Shown here one piece after another: positions 8,879 to 16,653 of a stretch of 64,000 nucleotides of DNA. The notes below the pieces were generated by a model. It was given only the letters and a program-made list of their open reading frames with translations. It did no database searches and had not been told where the DNA came from. Positions within the stretch are counted from its first letter, which is position 1. The number at the start of each line of letters is the position of its first letter. Source of the stretch: DATAOG01 sp963753685 (lineage in GTDB: Bacteria > Pseudomonadota > Alphaproteobacteria > Geminicoccales > Geminicoccaceae); contig CAVWDE010000002.1 of NCBI GenBank assembly GCA_963753685.1, positions 494,531-558,530 of the forward strand, in the 5' to 3' direction. The position numbers and the translations under genes were made by a program.

Positions 8879-8997
8879 TCAACGCTCGGGCGCTGCGGGT
8901 CGCCGCCCGCCATGGGATGAAGAAGGTCAAGGTGGCGCCCGCCCGCAAACTTGCCGTCGTCCTGCATCGGATCACCATTGCTGGTTGCCCGCAGTAA
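8879..8997 (+). mobile_element. IS110-family transposase C-terminal remnant
   Basis: A short open stretch reads LRVAARHGMKKVKVAPARK followed by LAVVLHRI. This matches the basic C-terminal tail of IS110/IS116/IS902 transposases, whose consensus around this point is GMKKAKVAxARKLAVILHRM. It is flanked by stops, and nothing of the catalytic DEDD or Ser domains precedes it. It marks the edge of an old insertion or recombination directly against dctQ. Confidence 0.65.
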
Positions 8998-9054
8998 TGA
9001 TGGCGACCGGACGCGGCGCGACGGTCGGCGCTCCGGCGTTCCCGCCGCGGCATC

Positions 9055-9345
9055 CCGCCGTCCGGCTACGACCTCAGGGACCGGAAGCTGGTGGTGAACC
9101 CGGCCGAGGCCGAGCTGGTGCGCCTGATCTTCCGGCGCTCCTGCTGATCCGGGAGCTGAACGCCCGCGGGTGCCGAACCAAGTCCTGGACGATACAGTCG
9201 GGCGCTGTCGCGAGGGGCGGGCATTCGGCAAGGCTCGCTGTACAAGATCCTGCGCAACCGCACTTACCTCGGTGAGGCGGTGCACAAGGGCAGGAGCTAC
9301 CCGGGCGAGAACGAGCCGATCTCCGACGGCGTGAAGCTCCTCCAG
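9055..9345 (+). pseudogene. Large serine recombinase remnant
   Basis: Three phase-shifted pieces can be read: GYDLRDRKLVVNPAEAELV with RLIFRR, then LLIRELNARGCRTKSW, then GSLYKILRNRTYLGEAVHKG. These are hallmark segments of the 'recombinase' domain of large serine recombinases, including the conserved NP-x-EA and LLxNRxYxGE motifs. The N-terminal resolvase catalytic domain is absent and at least two frameshifts are present, so it is non-functional. Together with the adjacent IS110 piece it marks a former mobile element. Confidence 0.7.
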
Positions 9346-9732
9346 GGCGGCGTTGCCGAAGTCCCGGTGAGCGCTTTCGATGCTGAAGGTCGTCGAAGTG
9401 ATCGGCGTGGCTAGCACTGGTGGGTGCGAAGGCGATGCCTGCGGGGTCACTCGGTCACTCGGACGGAGATCGTGCATCAGCACCGTGCAGCCGCTTTCTG
9501 GTGTCGGGCCATCATCGGCCGCCCGCCGGGCGACGTCGAGGGTCGAACCCGCCCGAGCCGCGCTGCTCGCCGCCGCCTGTCCCTTCCGCCTTCGACCGCA
9601 TCAGCGGCCGGTCCGGTGGCCACGGGCTCTGGCCTGTCGCTGCGATCGTCAGGGTTGCCCGGGGCTGCAGCCATTCGTCTTGCGCTGCCCCCTGACGACG
9701 CTAGTGTGAGACTCGATCGGAGATGGAGGCAC
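9346..9732. other. Intergenic tract before the molybdo-hydroxylase module
   Basis: No coding sequence is supported here on either strand. The open frames have no recognisable motifs and composition is uniformly G+C-rich. A TGGAGG sequence at 9724-9729 sits just before GTG 9733 and is the probable ribosome site of the next gene. The spacing of three bases is short. Confidence 0.5.
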
Positions 9733-11658
9733 GTGCCCATCGAACGCCTGCCCCGCAACGCTGCGGATGCTGTCGTCGGGAGGCGGCGCGAACTTTCCCT
9801 GCTGCTTACCGCCGTCCGCCTGCGCAAACCCGTGCTGCTGGTCGGCCCGCCCGGGGTTTCCAAGACCACCATGCTCCGGGTGCTGGCGGGCGGTCTCGCC
9901 CGGGACGCGGAGCGCTTCATCTGGGTCACCGGCGACGAGCAGCTGACCGCCCACAGCCTGGTCGGGACCTTCGACCCGCCGCTGGTCCTCAAGGACGGCT
10001 ATCGGCCCGAGCATTTCCAGCCCGGCCCGCTCGCGCGCGCCATGCAGGCGGGCGCTGTCCTCTACGTCGAGGAGATCAACCGGGCGCCGAGCGGCGCGCT
10101 CAACGCCATGCTCACAGCCCTCTCGGAGGGCTACCTCGAGGTCCCGCGGCTCGGCCGGATCGAGGCGCGCGCGGGATTCATGCTGGCGGGCGGGGCCAAT
10201 CCGCTCGACGACGTCGGCACGACGCGCCTCTCGCGCGGCCTGCTCGACCGCTTCGTGATCGTCGAGCTCGGGTACCAGTCGCGCGAGGACGAGATCGAGA
10301 TCGTGCGACGCCACACCGGCGGGCGATTGCCGCGTCTGCGGGCGTTCGCCGTGGACCTCGGGCGCGCCAGCCGCAGCCACCCAGAGCTCCGCTATGGCGC
10401 TTCGATCCGGGCGGCGATTGATTTCGTCCTGCTGGCGGCCGAGCAGCCGGCCGGCGTGCGCGCCGACCTCGAATGGCTCGCCTGCGCCGCCTATGCCGGC
10501 CGGGTGCGCGTGCGGCCGCCGGCGACGAAGTCGGCTTGCGAGATCATCGTCGAGCTGTTCGATGCGACGCTCGTCAGTCACTACGACGGCGACGTTGACG
10601 CCCTGCTGCAGCCGGCGCCGGGCGGGACGCCCGTCGAGGTCGACGGGCCGCCCGGCGGCACGATCGCCGAGGAGGGTGCCGCCGGCCTCGCCGAGGGCGG
10701 GCAGCGCAAGCCCGCCGAGGCGCCCGACGAGGTTCCCGGGCGGGCCCGTCCCGGGGGCGGCGGCGAGCCGGGACGCTCGCGCTCGGTGCCCATGACCGGG
10801 CGCGATCGCGCGCCTGCCGGGGGCGAGGTGCTGCGCCCGCCGACGCGCGTCGCGCAGGAGCCGCTCGCCGACTTCCAGGACGTCATCGCCCGTGCGCGCG
10901 ACCTCGTGCTGCGCGTCCGGGGCGCGCCGCTGCCGGCGGCACCCCGGGGCGGCGGCTCGACCCTCGACCAGCGCGCATGGCAGCCTGGCCTGACCGGCGA
11001 GCTCGACGTGGTGCGCACGCTCGACCAGTACGTTGCCAATGGGGCGGATCTGCGGGCCCGGGACGTCCGCCTGCTGACGCGCGCGGCGGAGAGCTGCAAC
11101 TACCTGGTGTTGATCGACCATTCGGGCTCGATGGTGGGGCGCAAGCTCAACCTCGCCGCCGTCATGGCGGCGGTGCTTGCCAAGCTGGGCGCCGCCGGCC
11201 GGGCGCGCTACGCCGTGATCGCGTTCGACGAGGAGCTCGCCGCGCTCAAGCACCTCGAGGTCGAGGAGGACGTCGAAGTGGTGATCGAGCGCATCCTGCG
11301 GCTGCCCGAGGGGCGCTCGACGGATCTCTCGCGGGCGCTGCGCGCCGCCGCCGAGCTGGCCGAGGGACAGATCGAGCCGACCGAGGTGATCCTGATCAGC
11401 GATTGCATGCCGACCAAGGGCAACACCTCGTTCGGCGCTTTGCAGAAGGCGGCCGGGGCGGTGCCGTCGCTGCACATCTGCTACATGGACGAGCAGCTGC
11501 CGGCGATCGAGCTGTTCCACGAGAGCGGCACGTTCGACCTGTACGAATGGTGGGCGCGCCGCTGGGTCGGGGACGAGCGGGTCTATCGGATGCGCGGCGA
11601 GGTCGACACCGATCTCGTCATCGACAGTCTCTCGGCCGGCCGGGGCTCTGGCCTGTGA
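9733..11658 (+). CDS. Single-chain MoxR-type AAA+ ATPase fused to a VWA domain (CoxD-CoxE-like)
   Basis: About 641 residues from GTG 9733. Residues 1-270 form a MoxR AAA+ module: Walker A GPPGVSKT at 38-45, Walker B-like LYVEEINRA near 110, and ANPLDDVG sensor region near 156. A Gly/Pro/Arg-rich linker spans about 300-400. A C-terminal von Willebrand A domain begins near 455 with the MIDAS motif DHSGS, then STDLSRAL and ISDCMPTKG supplying the other metal ligands. In CO dehydrogenase clusters separate CoxD (AAA+) and CoxE (VWA) proteins mature the Mo centre. Here both are one polypeptide directly upstream of a Mo-hydroxylase. A chelatase-like alternative is less likely given the neighbours. 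Confidence 0.75.
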   Translation: MPIERLPRNAADAVVGRRRELSLLLTAVRLRKPVLLVGPPGVSKTTMLRVLAGGLARDAERFIWVTGDEQLTAHSLVGTFDPPLVLKDGYRPEHFQPGPLARAMQAGAVLYVEEINRAPSGALNAMLTALSEGYLEVPRLGRIEARAGFMLAGGANPLDDVGTTRLSRGLLDRFVIVELGYQSREDEIEIVRRHTGGRLPRLRAFAVDLGRASRSHPELRYGASIRAAIDFVLLAAEQPAGVRADLEWLACAAYAGRVRVRPPATKSACEIIVELFDATLVSHYDGDVDALLQPAPGGTPVEVDGPPGGTIAEEGAAGLAEGGQRKPAEAPDEVPGRARPGGGGEPGRSRSVPMTGRDRAPAGGEVLRPPTRVAQEPLADFQDVIARARDLVLRVRGAPLPAAPRGGGSTLDQRAWQPGLTGELDVVRTLDQYVANGADLRARDVRLLTRAAESCNYLVLIDHSGSMVGRKLNLAAVMAAVLAKLGAAGRARYAVIAFDEELAALKHLEVEEDVEVVIERILRLPEGRSTDLSRALRAAAELAEGQIEPTEVILISDCMPTKGNTSFGALQKAAGAVPSLHICYMDEQLPAIELFHESGTFDLYEWWARRWVGDERVYRMRGEVDTDLVIDSLSAGRGSGL

Positions 11659-11689
11659 GAGGAGGGCGGCCCGTGAGGGGAAGGGGGAC

Positions 11690-14500
11690 ATGAGCATGGC
11701 AACCGCGGCGACGGCTGCGAAGTCGAAGGTTCTCGTCAACCTGCGCGTCAACGGTTGGGAGCGCGATCTGGCGATCCGGCCCGACCGCTCGCTCGTCGAC
11801 GTGCTGCGCGACGATCTCGGGCTCACCGGCACCAAACGCGCCTGCAACGAGGGCGAATGCGGCTCCTGCTCGGTGCTGCTCGACGGCCTGGTCGTGAACG
11901 CCTGCATGGTGCTCGCGATCCAGGCCGAGGGCCAGGAGGTCACGACCATCGAAGGCCTCGCGGCGGGCGGCGCGCTCGACCCGCTGCAGCAGGCGTTCGC
12001 CGAGAACTTCGCGTCTCAATGCGGCTACTGCACGCCCGGGATGATCATGACCGCCAAGGCGCTGCTCGCCCGCAACCCCAAGCCCAGCGAGGAGGAAATC
12101 CGCCAGGCGATCCGCGGCAATCTCTGCCGCTGCACCGGCTACAGCAAGATCGTCCAGGCGATCCAGGCGGCGTCCGGGCAGGCGGGGGGACGCAGCTACC
12201 GACCGTCCTCCTACCCGGTCGTGGGCCAGCCCGTCGGCCGCATCGATGCCTTCGAGAAGGTCACCGGCCAAGCGCCCTATGCCTACGACATGGCGCTGCC
12301 CGGCATGCTTTGGGGCGAGATTCTCAGAAGCCCGCACGCGCATGCCCGGATCAAATGCATCGACACCACCGCCGCGAAGGGCCTGCCGGGGGTGGTCGCG
12401 GTGCTGACCCAGGAGGACATGCCGAAGACCAAGTTCGGCGCCTTCGTTCAGGACGAGACCGCGCTCGCCGACGGGATCGTGCGCTTCGTCGGCGACGGGA
12501 TTGCCGCTGTGATCGCGGTCGACGAGGCGACCGCCCTGGACGCGCTCCGCCTGATCGAGGTCGACTATGAGCCGCTGCCGGTCGTCGCCGATCCCGAAGA
12601 CGCGATGCGCGAGGGAGCGGTGCAGATCCACGAGGGCGTCGAGCGCAACATCGTCGCCCACAACCGCGTGGTCGGCGGCGACGTCGAAAAGGGGTTCGCG
12701 GAGGCCGACCTCGTGTTCGAGGACCGCTACGAGACCTCGCGCCAGTGCCACGTCTGCATGGAGCCGCACGCAGCACTCGCCAACTGGGACGCGTCCGGCC
12801 GCCTCACCATGTGGCTGTCCTCGCAGTCGACCTTCTTCGACCGCTTCGGCCTGATGACCTTCTTCGGTCTCGCGGCCAACAAGGTGCGGATCATCTGCCC
12901 CTACCTCGGCGGCGGCTTCGGGGCCAAGAGCGAACCGCACGCGATCTACCTGGTTGCCGCCCAGGCCTCGCGGCTGACCGGCCGCCCGGTCAAGATGTTC
13001 CACTCGCGCGACGAGGAGTTCACGTCCAGCCGCACCCGGCACCCCGAGATCATCACGATGAAGACCGGGGTGAAGAAGGACGGCACGATCACCGCGCGCC
13101 AGGCCCGCGTGATCCTCGACAACGGCGCCTACACCTCTTACGGCCCGGGCGTCTCGCTCACCCAGTCGATGCTGGGCGGCGCCGTCTACCGCATCCCGAA
13201 CTACCGCTACGACGGCTACACGGTCTACACCAACACGCCCTTCGGCGGCGCGTTTCGCGGCTTCGGCAGCCCACAGTTCACCTTCGCGGCCGAGATCCAC
13301 ACCGACCAGATCGCCGAGCGCCTCGGCATGGACCCGCTCGACTTCCGCCTGAAGAACCTCTCGGAGCCTGGCGACGTCGCGATCTCGGGCCCGCGCCTCA
13401 CCACCTGCGGCATCCGCGAATGCGTGCAGCAGGCGGCCGACGCGCTCGGCTGGCGCGAGCGGCGCGCCCATCCGCAGCCGAACCGCGGCATCGGGCTCGC
13501 CTGCGGCACGCATTTCACCAGCGGCAAGTTCCACCCGGGCCTCAACGCCGACTTCTGCGCGGCGATGGCCAAGATCAACCCGGACGGCTCGGTCAGCCTC
13601 GGGATCGGCGCGATCGAGATGGGCACCGGCGCCGCCACCACCGCGATGGCGCAAATCTGCGCCGAGGAGCTCGGCGTCCGGGTCGCCGACGTCGATGTCG
13701 TCACCAGCGATTCCGAGACCCTGCCGGCCGACTTCGGCACCTATGGCAGCCGGGTCACGACGCTCGGCGGCAATGCCGTGCGCCTCGCCTGCGCCAAGCT
13801 CAAGGAGGACCTCCTGCGCTACGCCGCCGAGGGCCTGGGCGTCGAGCCGTCGGCGCTCACCATCGGCGGCCGCCGGGTCTACGTGACGGCCGAGCCGGAT
13901 CGCGGCATGACGCTCGGCGAGATCGCGCTGTCCGCCCTGTTCCGCGATCGCGACGGCCGCCAGCTGCTCGCCTACGGCCACTACGACGCGCCGTGCGATC
14001 TGCCCGACCCGGAGACCGGCGTCGGCGACTTCGCCCAGTCCTACTCGTTCGGCGTGCACGCGGTCGAGGTCGAGGTCGACCCGGAGACGGGCCAGGTGAG
14101 GATCCTGAAATTCGTCGCGGCGACCGACTGCGGCAACCTGATCAACCCGCCACTGGCCGAGAGCCAGGTCGAGGGCGGCGTCGCTCAGGGCATCGGCTAC
14201 GCGCTCACCGAGGATCTCGTCTGCGACGCCAACGGCCAGGTGCTGAACCCGCATCTCGGGGGCTACCGCATCCCGACCGCGCCCGACATGCCGCCGATCA
14301 CGGCGCTCTGGGTCGAGACCGACGACCCGCGGGGGCCGTATGGCGCCAAGGGGTTAGGCGAGATGGGCCTGGTGCCGACTGCGCCGGCGGTTGCGAACGC
14401 GATCCGCCACGCCACGGGAGCGTGGCTCAGGCGGATCCCGATGACGCCCGAGCGGGTGCTGGGCGCGATCGAGGCGTCGCGCGTCCAGGAGGGAGGCTGA
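11690..14500 (+). CDS. Xanthine dehydrogenase/aldehyde oxidase-family hydroxylase, fused [2Fe-2S] and Mo subunits
   Basis: This 936-residue protein begins with a two-cluster iron-sulfur domain: CNEGECGSC for the plant-type cluster near residue 50, and CGYCTPGM plus NLCRCTGY for the second near 110-148. From about residue 180 it continues as the molybdopterin-cytosine-dinucleotide subunit with GGGFGAKSEPH, GAFRGFGSPQ and the active-site-Glu motif AKGLGEMG near the C-terminus. In most relatives these are two genes. The enzyme hydroxylates an aldehyde, N-heterocycle or aryl-CoA. Substrate is not evident. ATG 11690 is preceded by GGGGAAGGGGG, with the AAA+/VWA gene 31 bases upstream. Confidence 0.85.
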   Translation: MSMATAATAAKSKVLVNLRVNGWERDLAIRPDRSLVDVLRDDLGLTGTKRACNEGECGSCSVLLDGLVVNACMVLAIQAEGQEVTTIEGLAAGGALDPLQQAFAENFASQCGYCTPGMIMTAKALLARNPKPSEEEIRQAIRGNLCRCTGYSKIVQAIQAASGQAGGRSYRPSSYPVVGQPVGRIDAFEKVTGQAPYAYDMALPGMLWGEILRSPHAHARIKCIDTTAAKGLPGVVAVLTQEDMPKTKFGAFVQDETALADGIVRFVGDGIAAVIAVDEATALDALRLIEVDYEPLPVVADPEDAMREGAVQIHEGVERNIVAHNRVVGGDVEKGFAEADLVFEDRYETSRQCHVCMEPHAALANWDASGRLTMWLSSQSTFFDRFGLMTFFGLAANKVRIICPYLGGGFGAKSEPHAIYLVAAQASRLTGRPVKMFHSRDEEFTSSRTRHPEIITMKTGVKKDGTITARQARVILDNGAYTSYGPGVSLTQSMLGGAVYRIPNYRYDGYTVYTNTPFGGAFRGFGSPQFTFAAEIHTDQIAERLGMDPLDFRLKNLSEPGDVAISGPRLTTCGIRECVQQAADALGWRERRAHPQPNRGIGLACGTHFTSGKFHPGLNADFCAAMAKINPDGSVSLGIGAIEMGTGAATTAMAQICAEELGVRVADVDVVTSDSETLPADFGTYGSRVTTLGGNAVRLACAKLKEDLLRYAAEGLGVEPSALTIGGRRVYVTAEPDRGMTLGEIALSALFRDRDGRQLLAYGHYDAPCDLPDPETGVGDFAQSYSFGVHAVEVEVDPETGQVRILKFVAATDCGNLINPPLAESQVEGGVAQGIGYALTEDLVCDANGQVLNPHLGGYRIPTAPDMPPITALWVETDDPRGPYGAKGLGEMGLVPTAPAVANAIRHATGAWLRRIPMTPERVLGAIEASRVQEGG

Positions 14501-14502
14501 CC

Positions 14503-15354
14503 ATGGCAGTCGAGCGCTATGAGGCGCCGTCCGGCGTCGAGGAGGCCCTGCATCTCCTCCACGAGATGGGCGACGACGTCAAGGTGATCGGTGGCGGGCA
14601 GTCGCTGCTTTTGCTGATGCGCGAAGGGTTCCTGGCGCCCCGCATGCTGGTGGGCCTGCGCAACATCGAAGAGCTCGCCGGCATCACGGTCGACGGCAGC
14701 GCTCGCATCCGCGCCCGCGCCACCCATAGCGAGGTGCTGGCCCACCCCGAGATCCGGGCACGCTGGCCGGTGCTCGCCGCGGCGGAGGAAGCGGTCGCCT
14801 CGGTGCAGGTGCGCAACCGCGGGACCTTGTGCGGCAATCTGGCCCACGCCTTCCCGAACGCCGACCCGCCGGCGGCCCTGCTCGTCCTCGACGCGATCGC
14901 CGAGGTGTCGGGTCCGGGCGGCGCGCGCGAGATCCCGGTCGAGGACTTCATCACGGGCGCCCTGACCACGGCGCTCGCCCCGGACGAGCTCCTGACCGGC
15001 ATCCTGCTGCCGCCACCGCCCGCCGGGGCGCGCACCGCCTATCTCAAATATGCGACGCGGGCGCACGACCTGCCGATCCTGGGCGTCGCCGTCCGGCTCG
15101 TGGTCGACGAGGCCGGCGTCTGCCGCGACGCGCGGATCGGCCTCAACGCCGCGGCCGACCGGCCGCTGCGCGCGCGGGCGGCGGAGGCCCTGCTGGCCGG
15201 CTCCGCGCTCGGCGACGACGCCCTGGCGGCGGCCGCCGCGGCCGCCGCGGACGAAGCCGATCCCCCGGCCGACATCGACGGCTCGGTCGCCTACAAGCGC
15301 AAGGTCATCCGCGCCTACGTGCGCCGGGCGCTGGCCAAGGCCATGGGCCGATGA
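14503..15354 (+). CDS. FAD-binding medium subunit of the molybdo-hydroxylase (CoxM/CutM family)
   Basis: A 283-residue flavoprotein. VIGGGQSLLLLMR near residue 28 and VRNRGTLCGNLAHAFPNADP near 103 are the two FAD-contact motifs of the family. A CO-dehydrogenase-flavoprotein C-terminal domain covers about 170-283. It passes electrons from the Fe-S clusters to an acceptor. It starts 2 bases after the large-subunit stop, within GGAGGCTGACC, and overlaps pxpA by ATGA, so the three are co-translated. Confidence 0.88.
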   Translation: MAVERYEAPSGVEEALHLLHEMGDDVKVIGGGQSLLLLMREGFLAPRMLVGLRNIEELAGITVDGSARIRARATHSEVLAHPEIRARWPVLAAAEEAVASVQVRNRGTLCGNLAHAFPNADPPAALLVLDAIAEVSGPGGAREIPVEDFITGALTTALAPDELLTGILLPPPPAGARTAYLKYATRAHDLPILGVAVRLVVDEAGVCRDARIGLNAAADRPLRARAAEALLAGSALGDDALAAAAAAAADEADPPADIDGSVAYKRKVIRAYVRRALAKAMGR

Positions 15355-16109
15355 GCATGCGGATCGATTTCAACTCCGACATGGGCGAGAGCTTCGGGCT
15401 CTGGCAGCGCGGCGCCGACGAGGCGATGCTCGCGTCGGTCTCCTCCGCCAATGTCGCCTGCGGCTTCCACGCCGGCGATCCGGGCGTGATGCGGCGGACC
15501 CTCGAGCGCGCCGCCGCGCGGGGGGTCGCGGTCGGCGCCCATCCGGGCCTGCCCGATCTCCTGGGCTTCGGGCGCCGCCGGATCGACGTCGCGCCCGCCG
15601 ACGCGCGCGACTACGTCCTCTACCAGATGGGCGCGCTCGCCGCGTTCTGCCGGGTCACCGGGCTGGCGCTGCATCACCTCAAGCTGCATGGCGCCTTCTA
15701 TATGATGGCGCTCGACGATGCGGCGCTCGCCCGTGCGGTCGCCGACGCCGCGGCGGCCTACCAGGAGGGGCTGCTCGTCTATACGCTCGCCGGCAGTGAG
15801 ATGTGGCATGCGGCCGTGGCGAAGGGCCTGCGGCCGGTGCCCGAGTTCTTCCTCGACCGGCCCATGCGCCGCGATGGCACCGTGATCATGTTCAACTGGT
15901 GGGAGCATTTCGAGGCGACGCCGGAGGTGGTCGCGGCCCGTGCCGTCAGCGTTGCGACGACCGGGCAGACCGAGTCCCTCGAGGGCGGGCCGGTCCCGGT
16001 GAACGCCGAGACGCTCTGCGTCCACTCCGACACCCCGGGCGCCGACCGCCTCGGTCCGGCGGTGCGTCATGCTCTCGAGGCGGCTGGGGTCGCGCTCAGC
16101 GCACCTTGA
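15351..16109 (+). CDS. pxpA: 5-oxoprolinase subunit PxpA-like (LamB/YcsF family)
   Basis: This is a 252-residue protein with the family start DFNSDMGESFGLW, followed by ANVACGFHAGDP and LKLHGAFYMM. LamB/YcsF proteins act with PxpB and PxpC to hydrolyse 5-oxoproline in an ATP-dependent manner. No pxpB or pxpC is nearby. Instead the gene overlaps the hydroxylase FAD subunit by four bases, which suggests it acts on the product or substrate of that enzyme, perhaps a cyclic lactam or N-heterocycle. That role is inference. Confidence 0.8.
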   Translation: MSMRIDFNSDMGESFGLWQRGADEAMLASVSSANVACGFHAGDPGVMRRTLERAAARGVAVGAHPGLPDLLGFGRRRIDVAPADARDYVLYQMGALAAFCRVTGLALHHLKLHGAFYMMALDDAALARAVADAAAAYQEGLLVYTLAGSEMWHAAVAKGLRPVPEFFLDRPMRRDGTVIMFNWWEHFEATPEVVAARAVSVATTGQTESLEGGPVPVNAETLCVHSDTPGADRLGPAVRHALEAAGVALSAP

Positions 16110-16653
16110 AGGCTCGGTCCAGTTGCCGGCCAACTCAAGGAGGGCAAACGGAAGCAAGCTCGGTCGCCGCAGGCCGCATCGAGTGTCGGTGTCACCTCGA
16201 GCATCTCAAGCGCTCCGGGCCCGATTCGACAAAAGGGGCAAAAAGTCCCCACATCCTGCCCGGTATTACATAGGCTTCGCTCGATCCTTGTAGCGCGGTG
16301 GCTGGTAGATCGCCCGGGATTCAAGGGCGTTCCGCCGGGTCCTGAGGCCGCCGATCGTGGTCACGCCCGCGAGCGCGCCACCCAGGGTGCGGATACCGGT
16401 GCGGAGCAGCTCCGCCTGGCGGCCCAGGTCCTTGAGCCCGAGGCCCTGCCGCCCGCGGTCGCGATGCGCTTGAGGCTCTGCTCGCCGCTCTGGCCGACCG
16501 TGATCAGCTCGGCCTTGACTTGGCCGCCACCCTCGAGGTCAGCGTGCAGCGTCCGGTGTAGGGCTCAGGGCAGACACGCGACCGGCCGGGCTTGACGGTG
16601 AGAACTGGGCCACGAGCCGACCTCACGAAAATGCGAAGCGCCGGCTCCGTACG
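16110..16653 (-). other. Gene-poor stretch with a possible phage tape-measure-like fragment
   Basis: No intact gene is visible. On the minus strand about 16264-16560, two phase-shifted pieces read KAELITVGQSGEQSLKRIAT and LGLKDLGRQAELLRTGIRTL. Their Ala/Gly/Leu-rich, coiled-coil-like style resembles phage tail tape-measure proteins. One base change joins them. This is weak evidence, but a clearer tape-measure-like piece occurs at 32.7 kb. Confidence 0.3.

Noticed and set aside
11618..14254. 878-codon antisense frame opposite the molybdo-hydroxylase
   Set aside because: No domain resemblance. It is a high-G+C shadow, and the plus strand has full-length conserved motifs.
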